This document shows, one piece after another, positions 45,901 to 54,052 of a stretch of 64,000 bases of DNA. Source of the stretch: Deltaproteobacteria bacterium. GTDB lineage: Bacteria > Desulfobacterota > Desulfarculia > Adiutricales > Adiutricaceae. The position numbers and the translations under genes are program-made. The stretch lies in assembly GCA_031264185.1 (NCBI GenBank), contig JAISEL010000004.1, forward strand, positions 1 through 64,000, written 5' to 3'. Every line of letters begins with the position of its first letter. Within the stretch, counting starts at the first letter, position 1. The notes beneath the pieces are model-generated. The model was not told the DNA's origin, did not search any database, and was given only the letters and a program-made list of their open reading frames with translations.

Positions 45901-48824
45901 AAAAAATGAGTCGGCTGCTGAAAATCTGTATCCGGATGTTCGGAACGGCCAATGGCCGCATCATTCATAATCCGGTCAAAAATTTGCCGGGTTTGGCCAA
46001 TCAAAGGGAAAGAAGGAGTTGGACTGTCGAAGGCCGAACGGATAATTTCCTCAGCCTGCCGCAATTCTTCAGGGGAATACGTTCCCGATACCAAGCTGAA
46101 ATTATCCGGAACCGCTAAAGAATTGCCGGGAACAGCCGCAGGCTGACCGGGCAGGCCAGCCGTCGGCTGACCGACAGGATTCGGTTCAGCCGGGCTGATC
46201 TGATTATGCTCGACATAATTATCCCGGAGTTCCGAAAAGAGATTCCGGAGAAAAGGAACTGTATCGGCGGCAGTATAGCCGTATTGCTCTTTAACCCGGT
46301 CATTGGCCTCCATATTGCCGACAAAGACATCGCCGGTCTTAGCGACCCCGAACTCAATCTGAACGGCAGAATCATCAGCCGGAGACAGCCCGGTCGGCTT
46401 AAAGGTCAGATAAACATGCTTATCCAGCCACTTTAAATCAGAAGCCGAGCCCATCAATGCGCCGATAACGGAAATTACACTCAGATCATTGCGGCTGAAA
46501 GTCGGAACCGGATAAGGCTCAGACGAAACATTGGCCGCTCCTAATTCTTCAGCGCGGCCGTAAGCGTTGTCAATCATCATCCGTTCGAAAAGCTGCCGGC
46601 AGTCATCAGGCAGAGGCAAAAAGAAATTGGTATCAATCAGGCTTGACCTGTCCCGGGCAATTTCAGCCGATAATTCGAGTTCATCCGGCGAATAGGCGCG
46701 GCTTACCAGGCTGAAGCCGTCAGGTAACGGCAATGGCAGCTGACTGATGACCGCAGGGGACTCAACGCCCGGAGCTTCCATCGCGAATTCGGATACAGGC
46801 CGGCCAGGATTTTCGGAATTGCCGGAAACCGGAGAATTTTCCTGAGCGGCCTTAACGGAACCGTTCAATTCATGGAATTTATGCCAAGTCTGCTTTGGCA
46901 GAACGATACGATCAAAAGAAATCCGGCTGTCATTATAATCGCAGATGAAAATATGACCTTCAGAATACTGGCCATCGTTTTCCAGCCCTTCAATTTCCGG
47001 CCTGTACTCTTCAGGAATTTTAAATGATATCCTATAGTCCTGGGAAATTACGCTGGAGTCAATCGGATTGACATTAAGGCCCAAATAAGTCACATTAATG
47101 TCATCCCAAGGCGAAACAGCCTCTGAATCGGAATTTAAGAATATAGGATTATTAATAATCCGAACATTAGGGCCGTCGCTTAATTTGGAAGTGTAATCGG
47201 CCATAATCCGGTCTACGGCCAGGCGGCCGTCACCGGATATAAGCGATGTATTGGGATTGGCGAATGAATTGCTGATTAAAGTTAAAACCGGCGGTCCTGA
47301 CTGACTATTTTTTTCCTTAAGCTCCCTGGCTTTGTCCTGACCCAGCGACCACCGGCTTACAATCTCTTCTCTTTCAGCAGTTAAGTCCGGATAAACAAAT
47401 TCATCGGAAGGAGCGTCCCGGCCTCTCAGCTGTTGTCTGATCTGAAGAAATTTTGTCCACAATAAAGAGGGAACGGCCACAGAATCATAAGTAATTTTAC
47501 CGTCCTCATGAATCCCGAAAGTTATGGAGCCCTGGACTAGTTTGCCGTCATGAAGAAGTTTAAAATCAAGCCTTTCCTGGCGATCCAAAGTGTCTGACGG
47601 CGTTCCCGGACTGTCATAGTCGGTGACGGAAGTAAGGGTTATGGAGTCAGGGAAATGGCTGTCCAGGGAAACCGGCTGCCGATAAGGCTGATTGTCCTGA
47701 ATTTCCTGATCTCTTAATTTTTCGGCGGCTTGACGGATATCCGTCACAATATTTAAAACATTGGCCGAAACTTCGCGGGTATCGCCTGTTCCGTTAGCCG
47801 CTAAATCATTTAAAATCGCCTCAATCGGCGTTAACTGACCGTCAGGGCCGGGCCTTAAAAGCTCCGATTCGGACCGCACTTCCGCAGTTTGATTTCGACC
47901 TGCTTCCATGGCGTATTTATTTCCCCTTTCGACCATATAGTCGCTGACATCATCTGCAACTTTAATCGCCCGGCGAATCTCTTCCGGATTGTTTTGCAGA
48001 TATGACAGCCAATCCTTTAGGTAAGCGGCGTGATTTTGAGGCTTAAAGGCCATTCCGGTCTTAACAGCAACTAACCAGGCAGAAATTTCAGCTATCAGCT
48101 CTTCACGGGCATAAGCTTCAGAATGCATATTTCCGGCGCTGGAAGGGCGGTTCAATCTTGATTCATGCTGCGTTGCATGAGCCAATTCATGGTTAACAGT
48201 GGAGTAATAATCATCAGTGGAAAAAAAAGAGCTTTTCGGAGTTAAATGGACTTCATCCTGAGTCCGGATATAATAATTTCTGTTTTCCTGATCGTGCTTA
48301 ATGGCAACTCCAAAGCCATTGATGATATTTTCACCAGTTTCAACAGGGGTAAAAAATCTATTCTCACCTCGATCCCTAAGCGGTTCATACGGAGGCAGCG
48401 GTTCACCGTCAGCCAGAGTCAGTTGAGCAGCATTGAAAAGGAAAAAACGCTTATGAACAGGGCGTTCCAGCCTTACCTCTTCTTTTTCCGGTTTGCCGTC
48501 AGGGCCGATAATTTCATTGCCGTTCTGATCCAATTTCGGAACAAGTTCAGTAGTTTTCCAAAATTCTCCAGGAGAACCCTTGGTGCCCCTGGGAACTTTA
48601 TAACCGCTGGAAAGGGCATTATTAAAGGTAAACCACCGGGGATCAGAATATCCGGCACTAAATAAAGAAATCATATTAATGCCGGAATACTGGGTTTTAG
48701 TGACCGGATTAAAAGGCGCCATCACAGAAGCGGAGGCCGCCCATGGTTTTTGCCAAGGTGCATCCGATTCCTGAATCTTTTTCAGAATAGACTCGGCAAT
48801 AGTATCCAATCTTTTGTCTACCAT
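42963..48824 (-). CDS. Giant ArdC-metalloprotease/DUF5710/Toprim primase polyvalent protein
   Basis: 1953 residues. Residues 1-130 match the ArdC-type ssDNA-binding domain (ESDAPWQKPWAAS, YSGINMISLF). A zincin-like protease domain follows, with HELAH at 212-216. The middle (about 690-1110) holds repeated modules of the form FSLVSGTYSPEELRQAEEII ... DVAKTGDVFF. At about 1250-1570 there are four or five DUF5710 units (LDVPFEEKDKVKELGAEWDS, then VWYVPEGL). A module with GEPVMDGTIQRV and GSYLAYSDGRPNGWIRNYKS precedes a Toprim domain (ILVAEGYATAVSLH near 1815, CADND near 1870), the active domain of TraC-type primases. AGGAG lies 8 nt upstream. Such proteins enter the recipient with the T-strand to protect it from restriction and prime the second strand; for this protein that is inference. 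Confidence 0.85.
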   Translation of the reverse strand: MVDKRLDTIAESILKKIQESDAPWQKPWAASASVMAPFNPVTKTQYSGINMISLFSAGYSDPRWFTFNNALSSGYKVPRGTKGSPGEFWKTTELVPKLDQNGNEIIGPDGKPEKEEVRLERPVHKRFFLFNAAQLTLADGEPLPPYEPLRDRGENRFFTPVETGENIINGFGVAIKHDQENRNYYIRTQDEVHLTPKSSFFSTDDYYSTVNHELAHATQHESRLNRPSSAGNMHSEAYAREELIAEISAWLVAVKTGMAFKPQNHAAYLKDWLSYLQNNPEEIRRAIKVADDVSDYMVERGNKYAMEAGRNQTAEVRSESELLRPGPDGQLTPIEAILNDLAANGTGDTREVSANVLNIVTDIRQAAEKLRDQEIQDNQPYRQPVSLDSHFPDSITLTSVTDYDSPGTPSDTLDRQERLDFKLLHDGKLVQGSITFGIHEDGKITYDSVAVPSLLWTKFLQIRQQLRGRDAPSDEFVYPDLTAEREEIVSRWSLGQDKARELKEKNSQSGPPVLTLISNSFANPNTSLISGDGRLAVDRIMADYTSKLSDGPNVRIINNPIFLNSDSEAVSPWDDINVTYLGLNVNPIDSSVISQDYRISFKIPEEYRPEIEGLENDGQYSEGHIFICDYNDSRISFDRIVLPKQTWHKFHELNGSVKAAQENSPVSGNSENPGRPVSEFAMEAPGVESPAVISQLPLPLPDGFSLVSRAYSPDELELSAEIARDRSSLIDTNFFLPLPDDCRQLFERMMIDNAYGRAEELGAANVSSEPYPVPTFSRNDLSVISVIGALMGSASDLKWLDKHVYLTFKPTGLSPADDSAVQIEFGVAKTGDVFVGNMEANDRVKEQYGYTAADTVPFLRNLFSELRDNYVEHNQISPAEPNPVGQPTAGLPGQPAAVPGNSLAVPDNFSLVSGTYSPEELRQAEEIIRSAFDSPTPSFPLIGQTRQIFDRIMNDAAIGRSEHPDTDFQQPTHFFSPESFSRDNLTVCEIPSDVLTPEESLWLDKRIRMILKPYGDETVDLTFDVAKTGDVFFSEASLKTAAQLKYNFCDSNNRPSDVRKFTERLFDEVRLNYLDHNKIDPGEYRRHGAKYWPWYQAGQLPEFSSEDSKALASLREMALNRKLEILDSGAVPDQTVRLSPDLGRDVTLTALPPAYVALNQKFRVKDIVEFNEISLSSSASDRPEYFEKQTLIFGLDKDGKFRAVPKYPFISSELNQTPFSGILNKLAENFAESAGSDLAGQLKKSPRTAEKVTYLDVPFEERAKAKVSGARWDPAKKAWFVAKGLDLNGFGQWPEKNFQKVPKPIPQTPLGTSLDVPFEDKDKVKELGAEWDSDNKVWYVPEGLETDKFEQWAVKPPAPALKTVPAVVPGTILKVPFEEKEAARELGAKWDPDSKVWYVPEGLETDKFERWAVKESARTAPAGAQPKEKLQKLIDEAVDKGSNVIQLCQHLKDNGVEVRPNVTSTGRMNGFSFAVDGTELRGSSLGKDYAWGGLQRRGVAYDREQDQDALKNFSPGRTASQPETEPAAEQKSQPGTTVLKVPFKEKDAAKELGAKWDSDNKVWHVPEGLDAAKFEQWFPENQKSEPINSAPQVLSPAEELKNMIYAAGLVLDGEPVMDGTIQRVSAADSKPHDKSGSYLAYSDGRPNGWIRNYKSGEKIKWVFTGQQMSSAEIEALRQTSEQKMAEKSLAAATAQKVAVSELTDKLQFPNIRAADSVEFEHGFKHQYLLKKRISATAGIMLEQTDKRINLIIPGYKLNKDRTLELQTAQTITPSGGKFFEKGCPKTGALHLVELFPDSVKEQYEAYETPESASKKTEKPKILVAEGYATAVSLHKATGLPVACAFDSGNLAPVSRSLKEAYPEASIIICADNDFKTEKNVGLAKAAEAAKEVGGIVFTPSFNQKELEDGLTDFNDFVCSRGVIQGSEQIQKDLARTASFEAVTSKSQAKTSGL

Positions 48825-48840
48825 CAGCTTTTCTCCTTTT

Positions 48841-48864
48841 CACATTTTCACATTTTCACATTTT
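48841..48864 (-). repeat. 8-bp tandem repeat directly upstream of the ArdC-primase ribosome site
   Basis: Three perfect copies of CACATTTT (minus strand AAAATGTG), 4 nt from the Shine-Dalgarno at 48833-48837. Slippage would alter promoter or leader spacing by 8 bp. Confidence 0.85.
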
Positions 48865-48890
48865 CAGTGAGCATAAGATAAGTTTTTTCA

Positions 48891-49720
48891 TCATGCCAAA
48901 TTATTCAGCTCTTCATCGCCTTCCCGTCTGCGCTTTGATCTGAGACCTCTGATGCCCATCGGGCTGTTAGGTTCGAATTTCTGAAGACTAATAGCCTCAA
49001 TCGGTTCAGTTTTTAATGTTGATTCCTTAGTTTGGAAACTGACTTCGCTTTCAGGCTTTTCTGTGACTTGACCGGAATAAAGCCAAGCCAGTCTCTGTCC
49101 GGTCTTAAAACTGCTAATCCAGCCTTGATTTGAAGCATCTGCCTGAACTTGATAAGAACCGGACTTTCGGCTGCCTGTACCGCCTTCAGCGCAGATTTTA
49201 TGAATTTTTCCGTCCATAACCGGACCGCCTTCCAAAATAAGACCAAGCTCTTTGATTTTAATCTTGAATTCATTTTCCGGTGAAAGAATGGCCGAAGCTG
49301 GCTTCCGGTTAAATTCAGGCAGCCGGCGGCTGAACAATTCGGGATTTAAGTTTTTATGGACAAACCGCCCATTTTGTACTGGCATTTGGCCCCAAGCTCC
49401 CTGGCCTCTTCCTTTTCATTGAAAGGAACATTTAACTCAATAATATCAATGTCAAATAGCTTTTTTGCAGATTCAGGCCCAAAAACAGGCAGCTGCGCTT
49501 CGCCGCCTTACTTGGAAGGCAAATCAACACTAGAATTTTCATCCTGACAATCTTTATTCCAGGCAAAATCTAAAGCCAAATCCCTTACAGCATCTGTCTT
49601 CAAATAATCACCCGCGTCAAATTCGCGGAGTCGATTCGCTTCAATTGACTTATTTTCCTCTTCATCCGGAGTCTCATCAGGAAAATTGCCTTGGATTTGC
49701 TCCGCTTGCCTTTAAGCCAT
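48891..49720 (-). pseudogene. Decayed polyvalent paralogue (DUF5710 plus primase-associated module)
   Basis: The ATG at 49720 has GGAGAG upstream but the third codon is TAA; an otherwise coding stretch runs on (QAEQIQGNFPDETPDEEENK and AVRDLALDFAWNKDC) to another in-frame stop at about 49507. A DUF5710 start (ELNVPFNEKEEARELGAK) then shifts frame near 49385. The last open part (48891-49385) carries the module GGPVMDGKIHKI...SGSYQVQADASNQGWISSFK that is shared with the ArdC-primase. All pieces belong to one former gene that resembles its neighbours. The final 160 residues could still be translated from an internal start, but no ribosome site was seen. Confidence 0.72.
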
Positions 49721-49776
49721 CCGATCTCTCCTTAACGGCCAGTTTGCTTTTGGCCATTGAGGCATTTATTCTTTTC

Positions 49777-51921
49777 TCACCGGCTCAGCCCAAATTCGGG
49801 CAGGTCTTTTCTTGCAGTTTCCGGCTGTTTAGCCGCACTAACGTTATCAGCTGCCATTGATTCCGCCTCAATTCCGGCAGTCAGCTGCTGTCCGGCCAAA
49901 TTCAATTCATGTTTGCAATGTGAATCAGGCTTATTCGCAATTTGGCCGACATAAGCCCAATCAAACTTTTCACCGGTCTTGAAGTTACGAATCCAGCCTT
50001 CAGCTTGTCCGTCCGCAGAAATCCGGTAGGAACCGGATTTTTGATTCGGGAATTTATCTCCTTGAACCTTAACTTTTTGAACAGTCCCGTCCATGACCGG
50101 TTCGCCTTCGAAAACAAAACCCATATCCTTCATTTTAATTTTCACCTCTTCAGCCGGAGACAGCGCTTTATTCTTTTCCAACAGCCGGTCGTAAGCAGCC
50201 GGATCAATGTGATTATATTCCAGGTAGTTTCGGCGAAAGTCGGCGAAAATTCTTTTTACGGCATCCTTTACCGGCGGCCTATTTTGAACGGATTCAGTCA
50301 TGTCATATTTGGCCAGACCCTCTTCATTGAGCTTCGCCCCCCGGAAAAAGACATCCCCGGTTTTAGCCACATCAACAAACACATGGCCTATTTTAGAAGC
50401 TATATTGACGCATTTGTCGATAAAAGGAACGCCGGTTAACTTTTTACTGTTTAATGACGATAATTCAGAAATAGATATCTGACCGGAGCTGAAAGATTCA
50501 GGAGAAAAAGAGTTAATCGGATTACGGTCAGCAATTTCAGCGGATTCAGCCCTGCCAACGGCCGTGTCAGTCATCATCTGCTCAAAGATTTGTCTGGACT
50601 TTTCGTCTAAAGGGAAATACCCGGCATTTTGGCCGTTTTTCAGAAAAGATGAAATTTGTTCTTTTGTTTCAGTCAATAACGAAGCGGAATAGAAGCCGGA
50701 TACCAAATGATAGTTTTCAGGCGGAGACAAAGGTTTGTTGTAACGGGTTTCAGGTTGGGAACTCTGAACTTTTTCCCTTGAAATTCGACGTTGACCAAAT
50801 TCATTGCCGGTAATTTTCCGGTAATCGGAGGACAAGTTTTCCAGCAATACGGAAGAAGTCCTGTAAGCAGCGTCAGGCGAATGAAAACTCCGCAGCGGAA
50901 TGGACCTGTAATGACCTTCTTTATCAAGACCGACAAGCATGGAAAATTTGCCGCCGTTTCGGCCGGAATTAACAGAGGAAAGATTTTGAAAGCTGATCTT
51001 CCCGAATTCCACGATATTTTTGTCACTGAAACCATAGTTGATGGCTACGCATTCCGGACAAAGAGGAACATAAGAAGTTCTTTGCCCGAATTCATGCGGT
51101 AACTTTACGCCAATAGCTCCAGTCGCCCGGTCAGTAAATAAATTCGAATCGCCTTCAGCTAAGTCACTGGTTTTGTCCCGGATAGCAGTTATAAACCCTG
51201 ACACTCCGGAATTGAACTCAGGCAGCTGATTAGTCTCATTCTGATTCCGGTATTTTTCCCCATTTTTAAGGTATTCGATTGGATCTATGCCATTGTGCCG
51301 CAGATAGTTCTGCTGGACTTCGGCTAACATAAACTCGACAGGCCTGCTCAATTCTTCCTTCGAAAAACTGTATGTTCCGTCGTTTATTTTGAAATTATCA
51401 TTTAAAGTAACTTTGTTAATAAAAATTTGTCCATTTTTGGCCACATCAAATAAAGCGGAACCTGCCGATGATCTCAAAGCAATCCGTTTGTCCAGCCATT
51501 TTAAATCTTCCGGATTTTTATTTGATATCGCATGTTCAGTAACGGTCATCTTGTCATGAAAAAAAGAATCAGCAGAATAGGCAGGACCTGTAGGGCCAAG
51601 TTCCTGATCATCATTGCGATACTCGGGTTTGGCTCTCTCAATAGCCGTATCAATTAATATCTGTTCAAAAATTTGACGGGAATTCGCCGGTAAAGGAGTA
51701 AGTTTATTGGAATCGGCTGAAGAAGAACGGATAAACTCATCCGCTTCAGCCAATTCCCTCGGAGAATACGAACCATGAACCAAGCTGTAGTTTTCAGCCG
51801 GCTCCAAGGGTTTATTGTAGGCAGTCGCTCTATTTTCCCATTCGCCAAGTCCGTAGTCATAGGCTTTAACCCTGGATTCCTGTGATTCTGAGGCGTCACC
51901 GGTTTTTAATTCGTCAGCCAT
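49777..51921 (-). CDS. Polyvalent protein paralogue (LPD-like repeats, primase-associated module)
   Basis: 714 residues, acidic. It has two copies of the module also found in the ArdC-primase: YSLVHGSYSPRELAEADEFI ... LFDVAKNGQIFINK (about 45-225) and YHLVSGFYSASLLTETKEQI ... FVDVAKTGDVFFRG (about 405-600). Between them is a region with KNIVEFGKISFQN and VGLDKEGHYRSIPL. Near the end is GEPVMDGTVQKVKVQGDKF with SGSYRISADGQAEGWIRNFK. It lacks the ArdC, protease, DUF5710 and Toprim parts. Function unknown; the shared modules suggest it acts with, or arose from, the ArdC-primase, possibly as a protein delivered during conjugation. Start ATG begins MADELKTGDA. It lies 10 nt after its upstream paralogue's stop. 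Confidence 0.75.
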   Translation of the reverse strand: MADELKTGDASESQESRVKAYDYGLGEWENRATAYNKPLEPAENYSLVHGSYSPRELAEADEFIRSSSADSNKLTPLPANSRQIFEQILIDTAIERAKPEYRNDDQELGPTGPAYSADSFFHDKMTVTEHAISNKNPEDLKWLDKRIALRSSAGSALFDVAKNGQIFINKVTLNDNFKINDGTYSFSKEELSRPVEFMLAEVQQNYLRHNGIDPIEYLKNGEKYRNQNETNQLPEFNSGVSGFITAIRDKTSDLAEGDSNLFTDRATGAIGVKLPHEFGQRTSYVPLCPECVAINYGFSDKNIVEFGKISFQNLSSVNSGRNGGKFSMLVGLDKEGHYRSIPLRSFHSPDAAYRTSSVLLENLSSDYRKITGNEFGQRRISREKVQSSQPETRYNKPLSPPENYHLVSGFYSASLLTETKEQISSFLKNGQNAGYFPLDEKSRQIFEQMMTDTAVGRAESAEIADRNPINSFSPESFSSGQISISELSSLNSKKLTGVPFIDKCVNIASKIGHVFVDVAKTGDVFFRGAKLNEEGLAKYDMTESVQNRPPVKDAVKRIFADFRRNYLEYNHIDPAAYDRLLEKNKALSPAEEVKIKMKDMGFVFEGEPVMDGTVQKVKVQGDKFPNQKSGSYRISADGQAEGWIRNFKTGEKFDWAYVGQIANKPDSHCKHELNLAGQQLTAGIEAESMAADNVSAAKQPETARKDLPEFGLSR

Positions 51922-51931
51922 TTTTTCTGCC

Positions 51932-53434
51932 TCATCGTGCCATCGGCACCTTAGATGGTGATTTTTTTAAGTTTGACAGCCGTTCAGCCGAATTTTCCTC
52001 AACATTGCCTGTCTTTAAATCCGTTCCGGCCCTCAGTTCATCATTTCTCATGCCTGAATCAATTGCAGGCCGATTCAATATCTGCCCGGAATACGCCCAG
52101 TCTGTCTTTTTGCCGTTCTTAAAATTGCGAATCCGGCCGTTAGTCCGATCTTCCGAATCAACCTGATAAGAGCCGGATTTTTGATTCCTGAAATTATCGC
52201 CGTCAACCTTAACTTTTTGAATCCTGCCGTCCATAATCGGTTCGCCTTCTAAAATCAGTCCCAATTCCCGGGCTCTGACTTTAAATTCCTCGGCTGGGGA
52301 CAGAATCTTTTTTTTTACAGAATCAGCCAGGCTTTGACCTGTAGCCGATTGATGCTTCATGGCCATATTTCGGATAAATATTGAGGAAAGACCGGCTGTC
52401 CGCTCCATATTCAGCGGAATCCGGATATCATCATAGTTGGCCGGAATATCAGGTATAATTCGGTATTTATTATCTTTATCTACACCAAAAGTAACGGATT
52501 CAATTGTAGTCTGAGTTTCTAGTGTTTCCAATGAATGCAATGATGGAATTTCATACCGGAGAATATTAAATTCGACAATATCTTTAACTCTGAACTTTTG
52601 GATGTCATCGACAAATTCCGGCCTGAAAGTATTCAGCATAGCGTTATAGCCGAATTCTCCCGGCAGATATATATTGCTTTATCCGCCGTTTTTCATACTA
52701 TTTTCATGGGCCAGTTCCCTGACAGCGGTCAGGAACATCGAATCTTCTGGATTAAACTCAGGCAGCTGACCGGCTTTGAACAAAAAATTATATTTCTCCC
52801 CTTTTTTGGCGTACTCGATAGGATCAGCTCAATTATGTTCCAGATAATTTTTTTTGACTTCAGAGAACAATTTCTGTTCAAGGTCCCTTAAATGAAAGCA
52901 ATTGCATTTTTGAGCAGGAAAATTATATTTTTTCCTAGCTTCCTCATTTAAGCCGACTTTATGAAGAAACACATCGCCGGTTTTAGCGATATCACATGTC
53001 AATTTTATATTTTTTTCCCCGTTATCAGGATTAAAATTCAAGGAAAGCCGTTTATCCAGCCAGATTCTTTCTTCGGTTGACAATAAAGGCTTCGGATATT
53101 CGATTACACTGACATTGTCACGGCTGAAGAGCCTCGGATAAGCAGGAATTTCCTGATTCCGCTGAACAGCGATGTCAGACGATTCAGAGCGGGCAACTCT
53201 TGAATCGCTTATTATTTGCTGAAATATTTGCCTGCAGTTTGAAGCTAACGGAAGATATCCCGGAGTACGCTCGGCATTAAAATTCCTAATAATATTTTTG
53301 ATTATTTCTTCCGCTGACCTCAATTCAAAGGCCGAATATTTTCCTGAAACTAAGTCCGGGGGATCGGAAAACTTCTTCTGATAAATCTTTTCCTTGGAAT
53401 CTAATGCATCGTCAGCATTCAGTGCATCAGTCAT
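51932..53434 (-). pseudogene. Polyvalent paralogue interrupted by two nonsense codons
   Basis: One continuous frame of about 500 codons from ATG 53434 (MTDALNADDALDSKEK, with GGTGAT upstream), broken by TGA at about 52829 (after KKNYLEHN) and TAA at about 52680 (after ENSMKNGG). The sequence between the stops still aligns with its relatives (DPIEYAKKGEKYNFLFKAGQ, LPEFNPEDSMFLTAVREL). Domain order is the VSGKYSAFELRSAEEIIKN module, IAKTGDVFLHK, then KFRVKDIVEFNILRYE and the GEPIMDGRIQKVKVDGDNF module. Relatives have Gly, His or Lys codons where the TGA stands, so it is a plain nonsense mutation rather than recoding. Confidence 0.75.
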
Positions 53435-53497
53435 TTTAATCACCATATTTTTATTATAAAGACTTAAATCAGCTATTTTTATACTATTAAACCTAAT

Positions 53498-54052
53498 TTA
53501 AAGATAAAAATTAAGAATTAATTCAACTTTTAATAAATAAATTTCGTCTATTAAACCAAAATAGCGGCTATCAAAGCCTGTATTCATATTTAACCCAGAC
53601 ATAACAAGACACATACCTGGCTTAATTATACTCCAATTATTCCAAATTAACAATGATTCCGGCATAGGCCGTCCTCGGCTGTCGGCCGCTCTCCAGGCCG
53701 AATAAGCCAAAAAATGTCTGTTCACCCTGATATACTGCGGTGTGGCTGCGATATAATCGCCTGTTCCGGCCACTAGCCGCTTTAAAAGCGGTTTGAGCCC
53801 GTTAGGGCAGGAGCCCTGACCTAAATATTTTCGCTCTTTGGCTAAAACCGAAAAGGGATTGCTGGAAGCCAAGCAAAAAACCACCCAGTCGCCTTTTTGA
53901 GGTTTTTCCTCTGATATTCTGTAAAGGCCTATCGGAGCGGATTTTGTAAAATTAAAGCGGTATCCTTCGTTATAAAAATATTCAGCAGCGATTGCCAAAT
54001 CTGATAAAATAATAACTAAGGACGATGCTGCTAAAACTTTACGCAGCTTCAT
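53498..54052 (-). CDS. traF: TraF-like conjugal transfer peptidase (S26 family)
   Basis: 184 residues from the ATG at 54052 (MKLRKVLAAS); the frame is open 20 codons further upstream but those overlap traG more deeply. Residues 10-28 are a membrane anchor. The signal-peptidase-like dyad is Ser in TKSAPIGLYRI and Lys in LLKRLVAGTGDYIAA. In RP4, TraF processes and cyclises the TrbC pilin in the periplasm. GRPMPESLLIWNNWSIIKPG and GFDSRYFGLI near the end are conserved in the family. It overlaps the traG stop by 14 nt, the same gene pair as in RP4. No trbC lies in the window; it would be expected beyond the right edge. Confidence 0.88.
   Translation of the reverse strand: MKLRKVLAASSLVIILSDLAIAAEYFYNEGYRFNFTKSAPIGLYRISEEKPQKGDWVVFCLASSNPFSVLAKERKYLGQGSCPNGLKPLLKRLVAGTGDYIAATPQYIRVNRHFLAYSAWRAADSRGRPMPESLLIWNNWSIIKPGMCLVMSGLNMNTGFDSRYFGLIDEIYLLKVELILNFYL

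Noticed and set aside
52825-52835. TGA as a recoded sense codon or selenocysteine
   Set aside because: Related sequences have varied residues at this point, no insertion element is seen and a second stop (TAA) follows, so it is a nonsense mutation.
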